A DNA stretch of 64,000 nucleotides from contig NZ_MZMV01000021.1 in the NCBI RefSeq assembly GCF_002210435.1, positions 1 to 64,000 of the forward strand. Direction: 5' to 3'. Made by a program: the position numbers and the translations under genes. The DNA is from Micromonospora wenchangensis (GTDB lineage: Bacteria > Actinomycetota > Actinomycetes > Mycobacteriales > Micromonosporaceae). The notes beneath the pieces are model-generated. The model ran no database searches. It had not been told where the DNA came from and saw only the letters and a program-made list of their open reading frames with translations. Below are positions 47,131 to 55,539 of this stretch, piece after piece. How positions within the stretch are numbered: position 1 is the stretch's first letter; every line of letters starts with the position of its first letter.

Positions 47131-47721
47131 TCAGACGAGCTTGCGGTCGCGGGCGGCGGGGAACCGGTCGAGCACCCCGGTCTCGGCGAGCGCCCGGGTC
47201 AGGTACCAGCCGCCGACCCCGGCGACGACGGCGGCGCTGAGCACGGTCAGTGCCGCGTACGGCAGGCGGTAGCTGACCAGGGCGTACTCGGAGTTCCAGA
47301 CGAAGAAGTCGAACAGGGCGGCGCTCAGCCCGGTCATCGCCCCGGCGAGCACCGCCACCGGCAGCCGGTACGCCCGGTAGCGGAACGCGGCGAAGGCCAG
47401 TTCCGCGCCGAGACCCTGGATCAGGCCCTGGACGATGGTGATGCCGCCCCACTCCGCGCCGAGCAGCGCGGAGACGGTGGCGGCGACGGCCTCGCAGAAC
47501 AGGGCCGCCCCCGGCTTGCGGATGACCAGGCCGCCGAGCACGGCGGGGACGAGCCAGACGCCGTACATCACGGCCTGGCTGGCCGGTGCGGCGGCGAACG
47601 CCGGGTCGGCGGCCTTCCAGACCAGGCCCCAGGCCCAGAAGATGACCCCGAAGGCCACGGCGATCACGGCGGCGACCACGATGTCGATCGTGCGCCACCG
47701 GTTGGTGGTGGTGTGCTGCAT
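47131..47721 (-). CDS. ykoE: ECF transporter substrate-binding component YkoE (thiamine/HMP)
   Basis: A 196-residue membrane protein with five or six helices: IDIVVAAVIAVAFGVIFWAW, AVMYGVWLVPAVLGGLVI, EWGGITIVQGLIQGLGAELA and others. Order ykoE-ykoD-ykoC matches the known thiamine/hydroxymethylpyrimidine ECF system, and the TPP riboswitch upstream supports a thiamine-related ligand. The ATG at 47721 follows GGGAG. The mRNA leader from the riboswitch to the start is about 90 nt. Confidence 0.92.
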   Translation of the reverse strand: MQHTTTNRWRTIDIVVAAVIAVAFGVIFWAWGLVWKAADPAFAAAPASQAVMYGVWLVPAVLGGLVIRKPGAALFCEAVAATVSALLGAEWGGITIVQGLIQGLGAELAFAAFRYRAYRLPVAVLAGAMTGLSAALFDFFVWNSEYALVSYRLPYAALTVLSAAVVAGVGGWYLTRALAETGVLDRFPAARDRKLV

Positions 47722-47811
47722 GTCGGTGCTCCCAGTCCAGCGATCGAACCAGGAGAAGACGCACGCCGCGCCCGGCGGCAGCCGGACGGCGGCGCGGCTG
47801 GAGGTCGACCG

Positions 47812-47896
<85 letters not shown>

Positions 47897-48000
47897 GATG
47901 TGAAGTTGTCTCGGCAGACGCTAGCACCGACCTGCGGCAACGGCCCAGCAGGTCATGGTTCCCGGCATTCGACGCGCGGGCGGGGGCCCGGGTCGCTCGG

Positions 48001-48006
48001 TAGTCT
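48001..48006 (+). promoter_or_regulatory. -10 box of the alpha/beta hydrolase gene, leaderless arrangement
   Basis: TAGTCT, 7 bases before the ATG at 48014. Confidence 0.7.
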
Positions 48007-48013
48007 GACGATC

Positions 48014-48844
48014 ATGCGGGTGGCGGCGCGGGGGCTGACGTTCGACGTGCGGGCCGGTGGCCCCGAGGGCGGCGACGTGGTGCTGCTGCTGCACGGCTTC
48101 CCCCAGAACGGTGGGGAGTGGGACGCGGTGGTGCCCGCCCTGCACGCCGCCGGGCTGCGCACGTACGCACCCGACCAGCGGGGTTACTCGCCCGGGGCCC
48201 GTCCGGCCGGGGTGGCCGACTACCGGCTGCCGGAACTGGTGGCCGACGCGGTGGCGGTGTTGGACGCGCTGGGTGTCGACACCGCGCACGTGGTGGGGCA
48301 CGACTGGGGCGCGGTCGTCGCCTGGGCGCTGGCGGCGGGGCATCCGCAGCGGGTGCGTACCCTCACCGCGGTCTCGGTGCCGCACCCGGCCGCCTTCGGG
48401 TACGCGCTGGCCACCGACCGCCGGCAGCGGGCGCGTTCGGCGTACATGGCGTTGTTCCGCCGGGCGGGCCTGGCGGAGAGGGTGCTGCTGGCCGGGCGGG
48501 GGTTGGTGCTGCGCCGGCTGCTGTCCGGCGTCGGTGACCCGGCCCGGGTGGCCGGGTACGCCGGGCCGTTGCGGACGCCCGGCGCGTTGACCGGGGCGCT
48601 GAACTGGTACCGGGCGATGTCGGGGCGGGACATGAAGGCGGTCGGTCCGGTGGGCGTGCCGACCAGCTACGTGTGGAGCGACCGGGACGTGGCGATCGGG
48701 CGGGCCGCCGCGCAGGCGTGCGTGCGGCACGTGTCGGGGGACTACCGGTTCGTGGTGCTCCCCGGGGTGACCCACTGGATTCCCGACGAGGCGCCGGGCC
48801 CGCTGGCCGAGGCGGTCCTGGCCCGGGTACGCGGGTCGGCCTGA
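48014..48844 (+). CDS. alpha/beta hydrolase (epoxide-hydrolase-like)
   Basis: A 276-residue alpha/beta hydrolase. Oxyanion region LLHGFPQNGGEW, nucleophile elbow GHDWGAVVAW with Asp as nucleophile, cap-domain helices, and the C-terminal GVTHWIPDEAP with the catalytic His. An Asp nucleophile with HGFP is typical of epoxide hydrolases and dehalogenases. The substrate is unknown. The ATG at 48014 lies 7 bases after TAGTCT. Confidence 0.9.
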   Translation: MRVAARGLTFDVRAGGPEGGDVVLLLHGFPQNGGEWDAVVPALHAAGLRTYAPDQRGYSPGARPAGVADYRLPELVADAVAVLDALGVDTAHVVGHDWGAVVAWALAAGHPQRVRTLTAVSVPHPAAFGYALATDRRQRARSAYMALFRRAGLAERVLLAGRGLVLRRLLSGVGDPARVAGYAGPLRTPGALTGALNWYRAMSGRDMKAVGPVGVPTSYVWSDRDVAIGRAAAQACVRHVSGDYRFVVLPGVTHWIPDEAPGPLAEAVLARVRGSA

Positions 48845-48920
48845 CGGTGCCGGCGGCGGGGGCCGATCGGGTTTCGTGAATCGGTTTCGGGCGATTGCGG
48901 ATCGGGCACAGGCGTTGCTG

Positions 48921-48943
48921 CCGACGGGGGGTGCCCCCGTCGG
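48921..48943 (+). terminator. hairpin between hydrolase and DUF6328 genes
   Basis: Perfect 10-bp stem CCGACGGGGG with GTG loop, 77 bases past the hydrolase stop and just before the DUF6328 -10 box. Confidence 0.7.
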
Positions 48944-48970
48944 TCGTACCGTCTGAACCGGAGGTAACGC

Positions 48971-49474
48971 GTGTCGAAGGAATCCGAGAAGCAGCGATGG
49001 CAACGCAACTTCGCCGATCTGCTCCAGGAACTGCGGGTCGCCCAGACCGGCGTGCAGATCCTCTTCGCCTTCCTGCTGACCCTGCCGTTCAGTAACGGGT
49101 TCACCCGGACCAGCGAGTTCCAGCGGGACGTCTACATCCTGGCCCTGTTGTCCGCCGCCGCGGCCACCGCGATGATCATCTCGCCGGTCGCCTTCCACCG
49201 GGCGCTGTTCCGCCAGGGCCGCAAGCCGGAACTGGTCCGCTTCGCCCACCGGATGGCCTCCGCTGGCCTGGCCTTCATGCTGGTCGCGATGGTGAGCGCG
49301 GTCCTGCTGATCGCCGACTTCGTGCTCGACACCGGTATCGCCGTGGTGCTCACCGTGATCACCGGCCTGTGGTTCCTGACCTTCTGGGTGATCCTGCCGT
49401 TCGCCCGACGCAACTGGGGCGACGACGACATCGACGACGACGATGACGACCCGGTGGTGCTCAACGGCGACTGA
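48971..49474 (+). CDS. DUF6328 family membrane protein
   Basis: 167 residues. The N-terminus LLQELRVAQTGVQILFAFLL is characteristic of DUF6328. Four membrane helices are predicted, and an acidic Asp-rich C-terminal tail follows (residues about 154-161). The function is unknown. The GTG at 48971 follows GGAGG. A TACCGT -10 lies at 48947-48952, directly behind a 10-bp hairpin that probably ends the hydrolase transcript. Confidence 0.85.
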   Translation: MSKESEKQRWQRNFADLLQELRVAQTGVQILFAFLLTLPFSNGFTRTSEFQRDVYILALLSAAAATAMIISPVAFHRALFRQGRKPELVRFAHRMASAGLAFMLVAMVSAVLLIADFVLDTGIAVVLTVITGLWFLTFWVILPFARRNWGDDDIDDDDDDPVVLNGD

Positions 49475-49568
49475 CCCCGCCCCGGGTGGTGGTGGATGCG
49501 GTGGGCCGGGGGGCCCGTCCGGGCCGACGACGGCCGGGGCGGGCCCCCCGGCGCGTCCGCCGGTCGGG

Positions 49569-49736
49569 TCAGCGGGCGATGGCCCAGGCCAGCACGGCCG
49601 CCAGGATGAGCCCGTTGAGCAGCGCCAGCACCAGGTACGCCTGCGGGGGGATCTTGCGGCCGCGCCGGACGAAGCTGACCAGCACGGCGGCGTACACCAG
49701 CAGCAGCACGGCGATCACGATCAGGAAGTAGAGCAC
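49569..49736 (-). CDS. 55-residue two-helix membrane protein
   Basis: A short ORF of 55 codons: MLYFLIVIAVLLLVYAAVLV, a basic loop (RRGRKIPPQ), then a second helix (VLALLNGLILAAVLAWAIAR). It starts with GTG at 49736. Support: two clean hydrophobic helices with a positively charged loop, and TAGGGT exactly 6 bases before the start, the leaderless pattern seen across the window. Function is unknown. It is convergent with the DUF6328 gene. Confidence 0.7.
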   Translation of the reverse strand: MLYFLIVIAVLLLVYAAVLVSFVRRGRKIPPQAYLVLALLNGLILAAVLAWAIAR

Positions 49737-49742
49737 CGCACC

Positions 49743-49748
49743 ACCCTA
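49743..49748 (-). promoter_or_regulatory. -10 box of the 55-residue protein gene, leaderless arrangement
   Basis: TAGGGT on the minus strand, 6 bases before the GTG at 49736. Confidence 0.65.
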
Positions 49749-49975
49749 GACGAGCCGGTCGTGGTGCCTGACGACCGAGCGACCGGCCACGGCCGGGTGC
49801 GGCGTCAGCCCGGCGTGCCGGTCCGACCGGGTGGAGGTGGGGGAGCGACATAATATCGAGTAACATCGATTTTTGCCTCCTCTCGTCCCGGGGTGCGGCC
49901 ATCGTCGCGGGGCTCGGGCGGCCGTCCAGTGGGGGCGGGCGACGCCGGCCCGGCACCGGCGACGAGGAGCAGATC

Positions 49976-51238
49976 ATGAGAGCAGCGCGGCGACGGATCG
50001 CCGGACTCGGCGCGATCACGTTGGCGGTCCTCGCGGGCGGCGTGGCGGTCGCGGCGGGCAACGCCACCGCGGCGGCCACCGGCTGCCGGGTCGACTACAA
50101 GGTCACCAGCGAGTGGCAGGGCGGCTTCGGCGCGGACGTCACCATCACCAACCTCGGCGACCCGGTCACCGGCTGGACGCTCACCTGGGCGTTCGCCAGC
50201 GGGCAGCGGGTCAGCCAGGCGTGGAACGCCACCGTCACCCAGAACGGGACGGCGGTCAGCGCCACGGACGTCGGCTACAACGCCGCCATCGGGACCGGGG
50301 CCGGCGTCAGCTTCGGCTTCAACGGCGCGTGGACCACCGCGAACCCGGTACCCACCGGGTTCGCGCTCAACGGGGTCTCCTGCACCGGCGCGACCCCGAC
50401 CATCACCCCCTGCCCGCCGCCGTCCACCCCGCCCACCCCGACCCCGACGCCCACCCTCACCCCCACGCCGACCCCCACCCGGACGCCGACCCCCACCCCG
50501 ACGCCCTCGACGCAGGCACCGGTCACCGTGTGGCTGGCCGGGGACTCCACGGTCGCCAACCCGTCGTCCAGCGGGGTCTGCCCGGTGGGCTGGGGCAACC
50601 AGTTCGGCCAGTACCTCAACGGCAACGCGACGGTGGTCAACAGCGCGGTCGGCGGACGCAGCATCCAGACCTGGCTGTACGACCCGAACGTCACCACCAC
50701 GATGAACGCGGCAGGCGAGTGCGTGATCAACCCGCAGACCTACTCGACCCGCTGGCAGGCGATGCTGAACGCCAACGGCGGGATGAAGGCCGGCGACTAC
50801 CTGCTCATCCAGTTCGGCATCAACGACGGCAGCACCACCTGCAACCGGCACGTCGGCTCGGCCCGCTACAAGGAGCTGCTCGGCGTGATGGCCCGCGCGG
50901 CCCAGCAGCGCGGCGCGTACCCGATCTTCCTCACCCCGGCCGCCGCGATCACCTGCTCGGGCAGCACCGCCGTGGGCAACCGGGGCTTCCTCACCGAGAC
51001 CTTCGACGCGGGCCGGGCCAACAACGTCCCCGTCATCGACCTGCACAAGCTGAGCTACACGCTCTACAACACGCTGAAGCTGTGCCCGAACAACGGCGAC
51101 TACAACTCGGGCGCGGTGGGCGCGTTCTTCTGCGCCGACCACACCCACTTCGAGACGGCCGGGGCCCGGCAGATCGCCGGCGTGGTCGCCACCGCCCTGC
51201 GTAACCAGCAGCTCGGCCTCGCGGCCTACCTGCGCTGA
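49976..51238 (+). CDS. secreted CBM2 - CE12-like rhamnogalacturonan acetylesterase
   Basis: 420 residues: signal peptide (1 to ~34), CBM2 cellulose-binding domain (~37-137, including SEWQGGFGADVTITN and WTLTWAFASGQRVSQAWN), a Thr/Pro linker (~142-178), then an SGNH esterase. Catalytic blocks: AGDSTVAN (Ser), VGGRS (Gly), FGINDG (Asn) and CADHTHF (Asp-His). This block pattern resembles CE12 rhamnogalacturonan acetylesterases. It probably removes acetyl groups from plant cell wall pectin while bound to cellulose. The ATG follows GAGGAG. It is convergent with another CBM2 esterase. Confidence 0.88.
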   Translation: MRAARRRIAGLGAITLAVLAGGVAVAAGNATAAATGCRVDYKVTSEWQGGFGADVTITNLGDPVTGWTLTWAFASGQRVSQAWNATVTQNGTAVSATDVGYNAAIGTGAGVSFGFNGAWTTANPVPTGFALNGVSCTGATPTITPCPPPSTPPTPTPTPTLTPTPTPTRTPTPTPTPSTQAPVTVWLAGDSTVANPSSSGVCPVGWGNQFGQYLNGNATVVNSAVGGRSIQTWLYDPNVTTTMNAAGECVINPQTYSTRWQAMLNANGGMKAGDYLLIQFGINDGSTTCNRHVGSARYKELLGVMARAAQQRGAYPIFLTPAAAITCSGSTAVGNRGFLTETFDAGRANNVPVIDLHKLSYTLYNTLKLCPNNGDYNSGAVGAFFCADHTHFETAGARQIAGVVATALRNQQLGLAAYLR

Positions 51239-51251
51239 CTGCGTGCGGTCG

Positions 51252-51274
51252 GGCGGCCCCGGACCGGGGCCGCC
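51252..51274. terminator. hairpin between the convergent CBM2 esterase genes
   Basis: Perfect 11-bp stem GGCGGCCCCGG around a single A, centred in the 45-bp gap; bidirectional terminator. Confidence 0.8.
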
Positions 51275-51283
51275 AGACCGGGG

Positions 51284-52774
51284 TCAGGACAGCGTGCAGG
51301 CGGTGCCGTTGAGGGTGAAGCCGGCGGGGCGGTTGTTCGTGCCGGTGACGTCGGCCAGGAAACCGAAGCTCGTCGTCGCGCCGGCCGCGATCGTGCCGTT
51401 CCAGTCGACGTTGGTCGCGCGGACGGTGCCGCCGCTCTGCGTGTAGCCCGCGTTCCAGGCCTGGCTGATCCGTTGGCCGTCGGCGAAGCTCCACTGGAGC
51501 GTCCAGCCGTCGACCGGGGCGGTGCCGGTGTTGCGGATCGTCACCTCACCCTGGAACCCGCCCTGCCACTGCCCGGTGACCGCGTACCCGACGGCGCAGC
51601 CGGTCCCGCCGGCCGGCGGCGTGGTCACCGGTGGCGCGGTGGTGGGCGGCGCGGTGGTGACCGGGGGCGTGGTGGGCGGCGCGGTGGTGGGTGGTGCCGT
51701 GGTGGGCGCTGCGGTGGTCGGGGTGGGCGTCGGCGTGGTGGACAGCTTCGCCGCGACGACCGGGGCGAGCCGGGCCGCGATCGCCCGGTGCCCGGCGTCG
51801 TTCGGGTGCACCGAGTCGCTCAGCCCGTCGGCCGGCAGCCAGCCGGTGGTGTCCACGTAGAACACGTTGCGGTCGCCGCCCCCGGTGACCGTGGTGACGG
51901 CGGCAGCGGTCTCCGCGGCGTACCGGCCGCTGAAGGTGCGCAGCGCGAAGATCGCCGCGCGCGGGTACTTGCCCCGCACGGTACGGATGAACGTGGCGTA
52001 CTGGTTCTGGAAGTCCGCGCCGCTCACCCCGTGGCCGCGGTCGTTGGTGCCCAGGTTGATCACCACGGCGTCGGCCTGGTAGCGGCTGAAGTCCCAGGCG
52101 GGACTGTTCGCCGCGTATCCGGTGCGGAGGAACTGGCTGGCGACGCTGACGCAGCCGTCGGCGGTGGCGACCAGGCAGCCCCCGCCGTAGCCGAGCTGGG
52201 TGTGCTCGGTGCCGAGCTGCTCGCCGGTCAGCCACCCGTACGCGGTCAGCGCGACCCGCGACGAGGTGGTGCCGAGGGTGATGGAGTCGCCGACGAACTC
52301 GATCAACCGGGGCCGGACCGCCGCCGGCAGGGTCCGCGCGCCCGCGTCGAGGGTCAACCCCTGGAACACCGCGTCCCCGGTGTACGAGCCGCCGACCACC
52401 CGGTACGACACCACAAGCGTGTGGTTGCCGCCGGGCAGCGGGGTCGGGGTCAGGTTGACCGTGCCGCTGACGTTGGTCAGGTAGCGGAAGTCGGCCCCGT
52501 CGATGCTGTAGTAGAGGTCGATGGTCCGGCGCTGCCGCAGCTTGACCGTGGTGCCGGTGAACCCGGTCTTCAGGTAGGCGCCGGCCCAGTTCGGCACGTA
52601 CGCGCTGCTGTTGCTGCGGTCCCAACGGCCGACGAAGGCGATGTTCGCGTCGGTGGGGGAGCCGTCACCGGTGGCGGCGCTGGCCGGGGGGAGGCCGATG
52701 AGGGTGGCGGCCAGCACCGCCACCACCCCGGCGGCTCCCGCCGGGAGGATCGACCGACTGCGGGACACGGGCAT
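51284..52774 (-). CDS. secreted SGNH (CE2-like) esterase with C-terminal CBM2
   Basis: 496 residues: signal peptide (~1-34), an N-terminal jelly-roll domain (~37-155) as in CE2 enzymes, an SGNH hydrolase domain (EFVGDSITLG with Ser, INLGTNDRG with Asn, DSVHPNDAGH with Asp and His), a Thr/Pro/Ala linker (~375-415), and CBM2 (GQWQGGFQGEVTIRNTG, SFADGQRISQAWN). It probably deacetylates xylan or glucomannan. The ATG at 52774 follows GGAGAGGGAG. Domain order is the reverse of the neighbouring esterase. Confidence 0.88.
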   Translation of the reverse strand: MPVSRSRSILPAGAAGVVAVLAATLIGLPPASAATGDGSPTDANIAFVGRWDRSNSSAYVPNWAGAYLKTGFTGTTVKLRQRRTIDLYYSIDGADFRYLTNVSGTVNLTPTPLPGGNHTLVVSYRVVGGSYTGDAVFQGLTLDAGARTLPAAVRPRLIEFVGDSITLGTTSSRVALTAYGWLTGEQLGTEHTQLGYGGGCLVATADGCVSVASQFLRTGYAANSPAWDFSRYQADAVVINLGTNDRGHGVSGADFQNQYATFIRTVRGKYPRAAIFALRTFSGRYAAETAAAVTTVTGGGDRNVFYVDTTGWLPADGLSDSVHPNDAGHRAIAARLAPVVAAKLSTTPTPTPTTAAPTTAPPTTAPPTTPPVTTAPPTTAPPVTTPPAGGTGCAVGYAVTGQWQGGFQGEVTIRNTGTAPVDGWTLQWSFADGQRISQAWNAGYTQSGGTVRATNVDWNGTIAAGATTSFGFLADVTGTNNRPAGFTLNGTACTLS

Positions 52775-52888
52775 GGGGACGCTCCCTCTCCGGGCCGTCC
52801 GTGCCGACGCACGCCGACGGCCTGCAGGCGTAAGACATTCACCATCATCTAAGCCTGCGGGCTGGAGGGACACAACAGGTGACGGTGC

Positions 52889-53494
52889 CTAACGGCCGCC
52901 GCGCAGGCCGAGTCGGCGCAGCTCCAGGGCGGCGAGCGCGTCGACGGTGGCGTCGTCGCCCCGCCGCCACGCCTGCGCCACGTCGGGGTCGATCCGGGTC
53001 AGCCGGCGCAGCGGCTGGCTGGTCAGCGCGCGCAGCGCCAACAGGTCCCGGCCGGCCGGCCCGGCGGCGAGGGCCTTCGCCGACGCGGCCCGGCGCATCC
53101 AGCGCAGCCGCAGCGGCAGCCAGCCGAACAGCACCAGCCCGAGCGGGAAGACCAGCACCGCGATGCTCAACGCCAACGCGAGCTGACCGACCAGGTCCTG
53201 CTGGTCGCGGCCGGCCTCGGCCACCGCGCGGGCGGCGTCGGCGGCCTTGGTGAACGGGCCGGTCAGCTCGTCGCCGACCAGCGGTACCCGGCCCACCTTG
53301 CCGCCGGCCTCGGCCAGGTTGTCGGCGAGGCCGCCGCCGGCCCCCTCCAGCTTCCGCCCCGGTACGGCGAGCTTCTCCACCAGGTCGTACAGCCAGAGCG
53401 CGAAGCGGACCGCCGCGTAGACCCAGGCGACGACGAGCAGGTCGGTGAGGAACTGACGGAGGGCGACCGGAAAACGGTCAGCGTAGATCTTCAC
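52889..53494 (-). CDS. membrane protein, unknown function, 201 aa
   Basis: 201 residues. One hydrophobic helix near the N-terminus (FLTDLLVVAWVYAAVRFALW), an amphipathic middle region (VGRVPLVGDELTGPFTKAAD), a second helix (LALALSIAVLVFPLGLVLFG), and a basic Leu/Arg-rich tail (LRALTSQPLRRLTRIDPDVA). I do not recognise a named family, although similar proteins seem common in actinomycetes. The GTG at 53494 lies 7 bases after CACGCT. The first 17 bases overlap the end of the ArsR gene. Confidence 0.7.
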   Translation of the reverse strand: MKIYADRFPVALRQFLTDLLVVAWVYAAVRFALWLYDLVEKLAVPGRKLEGAGGGLADNLAEAGGKVGRVPLVGDELTGPFTKAADAARAVAEAGRDQQDLVGQLALALSIAVLVFPLGLVLFGWLPLRLRWMRRAASAKALAAGPAGRDLLALRALTSQPLRRLTRIDPDVAQAWRRGDDATVDALAALELRRLGLRGGR

Positions 53495-53864
53495 GGCCGA
53501 CAGCGTGCCACGACGCGGGCCGCCCGGCACCCCCCGCGCGCCCGGCGGCCGGTGCCCCGGCGGGCGACGGCCCCTCCCCGGCGTGGCTGACCGCGTCGGC
53601 GACGATGTGCGCGACGTGCTCGTCGACCAGGGCGTAGGCGATCTCCCGGCCGCGTCGGGAACCCCGCACCACCCCCGCGCCGCGCAGCACCCGCAGGTGC
53701 TGGGAGACCAGCGGCTGCGGTGCGCCGAGCTGTTCGACCAGCTCGTGCACGCACCGCTCACCCTGGGCCAGCTCGCTGACGATCGCCAGCCGGATCGGCG
53801 CGGACAGCGCCCGGAGCAGCTCGCCCGCGCCCTCGAAGGCGTCGTAGCCGTGGGTGCCGGTCAC
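53478..53864 (-). CDS. ArsR/SmtB-family metal-sensing repressor
   Basis: A 128-residue winged-helix regulator: ALSAPIRLAIVSEL, HELVEQLGAPQPLVSQHLRVLR (recognition helix) and YALVDEHV. The alpha5 metal site Asp-x-His-x10-His-x2-Glu is complete (D81, H83, H94, E97), the arrangement of zinc sensors SmtB and CzrA. Cys38 in ERCVHEL leaves part of an alpha3 site. It lies 43 bp after znuB but has its own TACCGT 6 bases before the GTG at 53864. Likely role: zinc-responsive repressor, target unknown. Confidence 0.88.
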   Translation of the reverse strand: MTGTHGYDAFEGAGELLRALSAPIRLAIVSELAQGERCVHELVEQLGAPQPLVSQHLRVLRGAGVVRGSRRGREIAYALVDEHVAHIVADAVSHAGEGPSPAGAPAAGRAGGAGRPASWHAVGREDLR

Positions 53865-53870
53865 CCCGTA

Positions 53871-53876
53871 ACGGTA
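53871..53876 (-). promoter_or_regulatory. -10 box of the ArsR gene, leaderless arrangement
   Basis: TACCGT on the minus strand, 6 bases before the GTG at 53864. It overlaps a GGTTACC near-palindrome that may be part of an operator. Confidence 0.65.
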
Positions 53877-53907
53877 ACCAATACCAGTGACGGTTCGTCG
53901 GTCGGCG

Positions 53908-54774
53908 TCACCGGAGCACCACCTCGTGCGGCTCCGGCGCGCCGACCACGGCCGGGGTGGCCCGGCGGCGCAGCACCCGGCGGGCGGCGGCGGCCAGCGC
54001 CACCACGAGGAACGACGCGATCGCCAGCAGCACCACCGAGGCGCCGGGGGCGGTGTCGGCGGTGGCCGCCACCCACACCCCCGCCCCGGCGGCGAACAGG
54101 CCGAGCGCCATGGCCGCCGTCATGGTGCTGCGGAAACCCCTGGTGACCTGCTGCGCGGTGGCCACCGGCACCACCATCAGCGCGCTGATCAGCAGGACCC
54201 CGACGGCCCGCATGGCGATGGTGACGGTGACCGCGGTGGCGACCGCCAGCAGCATGTTCAGCGCCCGCACGGGCAGCCCGGCGACCCGGGCGTACTCCTC
54301 GTCGTGGCAGACCGCGAACAGCGCCGGGCGCAGCGCCAGCATGAGCACCGCGATGCTCGCGCCGAGCACCGCGATGGTGGTCAGGTCGGCGGGGGAGGTG
54401 GTGGTGAGCGAGCCGAACAGGTAGGCGTTGAGGTTGGCGCTGCTGGCGTCGGAGAGGCCGACCAGCATCACCCCACCGGCGATGCCGCCGTAGAACAGCA
54501 GGGCCAGTGCCAGGTCGCCGGAGGTGCGGCCCCGGGCCCGGACCAGCTCGATGGTGACCGCGCCGAGGATCGCCGCGACCACCGCCACCAGCACCGGGGA
54601 CCGGTTGAGCAGCAGGCCCGCCCCGACGCCGGTGAGCGCGACGTGGCCGATGCCGTCACCGATCAGGGCCAGCCGCCGCTGCACCAGGTAGATGCCGAGG
54701 GCGGGGGCGGCCAGCCCGATCACCAGGGCGCCGACCAGCGCCCGCTGCATGAAGTCGTACTGGAAGAGGTCCAT
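53908..54774 (-). CDS. znuB: zinc ABC transporter permease ZnuB
   Basis: A 288-residue ABC-3 family permease with about eight helices. It starts LFQYDFMQRALVGALVIGLA and contains RRLALIGDGIGHVALTGVGA and VGVLLISALMVVPVATAQ, both typical of metal permeases. Three codons separate it from znuC. It moves Zn2+ (or Mn2+) delivered by ZnuA into the cytoplasm. Confidence 0.94.
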   Translation of the reverse strand: MDLFQYDFMQRALVGALVIGLAAPALGIYLVQRRLALIGDGIGHVALTGVGAGLLLNRSPVLVAVVAAILGAVTIELVRARGRTSGDLALALLFYGGIAGGVMLVGLSDASSANLNAYLFGSLTTTSPADLTTIAVLGASIAVLMLALRPALFAVCHDEEYARVAGLPVRALNMLLAVATAVTVTIAMRAVGVLLISALMVVPVATAQQVTRGFRSTMTAAMALGLFAAGAGVWVAATADTAPGASVVLLAIASFLVVALAAAARRVLRRRATPAVVGAPEPHEVVLR

Positions 54775-54777
54775 CGT

Positions 54778-55539
54778 TCAGCTGCTCCACAGCCCGGCGG
54801 GCTCCTCGGGACCGTGCGGGTGCACGTGGTCGTGGTCGGGCTCGGCGTGGTGGCCGGCAGGTTCCGGCACCGGGCCGTCGTGGCAGACGCCGCCCTGGTG
54901 CACCACCACCGCCCGGCTGATCAGCGGGCGCAGCGGCCCCAGCTCGTGGGCGACCAGCAGCACGGTGCCCCCCGTGCCGAGGAAGTCGTGCAGCGCTCCG
55001 GCGAACGCCTCCTGGCTGGCCGCGTCGACCCCGGCGGTCGGCTCGTCGAGCACCAGCAGCTCCGGCCCGCCGGCCAGGGCGCGGGCGATCAGGGTGCGCT
55101 GCTGCTGGCCGCCGGAGAGGGTGGCCACCGGGTCGCGGGCCCGGTCGGCGAGGCCGACCGCGCGCAGCGCCGCGTCCACCGCGGCCCGGTCGGCTCGGCC
55201 CGGCGGACGCAACACGCCGCGGCGGGCCAGCCGTCCCGAGGCCACCACCTCCGCGACGGTGGCCGGCACGCCGCTGCCGGCCCCGAGGCGCTGCGGGACG
55301 TACCCGATCCGGTGCCACTGCCGGAACCGGCGCTGCGGGACGCCGAACAGCTCGACCGTTCCGGCGCCCAGCGGGACCAGCCCGAGCACGGCCCGGATCA
55401 GGGTGGACTTGCCGGAGCCGTTGGCGCCGAGCACGGCCACCACCTCGCCGGCGGTGACGGTCAGCGAGACGTCCCGCAGCACCGGGCGGCCGTCGTAGCC
55501 GGCGGTGGCGTGCCCGACCTGGATGACGGGAGCGGTCAC
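54778..55539 (-). CDS. znuC: zinc ABC transporter ATPase ZnuC
   Basis: A 253-residue ATPase. Walker A GANGSGKST, signature LSGGQQQRTLIARAL, Walker B LLVLDEPTAGVD. A His-rich tail (GHHAEPDHDHVHPHGPEE) may bind zinc and modulate activity. The GTG at 55539 overlaps the znuA stop by GTGA. Confidence 0.94.
   Translation of the reverse strand: MTAPVIQVGHATAGYDGRPVLRDVSLTVTAGEVVAVLGANGSGKSTLIRAVLGLVPLGAGTVELFGVPQRRFRQWHRIGYVPQRLGAGSGVPATVAEVVASGRLARRGVLRPPGRADRAAVDAALRAVGLADRARDPVATLSGGQQQRTLIARALAGGPELLVLDEPTAGVDAASQEAFAGALHDFLGTGGTVLLVAHELGPLRPLISRAVVVHQGGVCHDGPVPEPAGHHAEPDHDHVHPHGPEEPAGLWSS

Noticed and set aside
48884..48909. GTTT-N16-GGGCAC upstream of the DUF6328 gene as a third SigB-like promoter
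   Set aside because: The distance to the start equals that of the GlsB genes, but the -10 half is poor and a perfect hairpin (48921-48943) lies between it and the gene. TACCGT at 48947-48952 behind the hairpin is a better promoter.
50430..50515. Short-period CCGACCCC/ACGCCC repeats that resemble an array
   Set aside because: They encode the Thr/Pro linker of the CBM2 esterase in frame; not a CRISPR or regulatory array. No CRISPR-like repeat-spacer pattern was found in the window.
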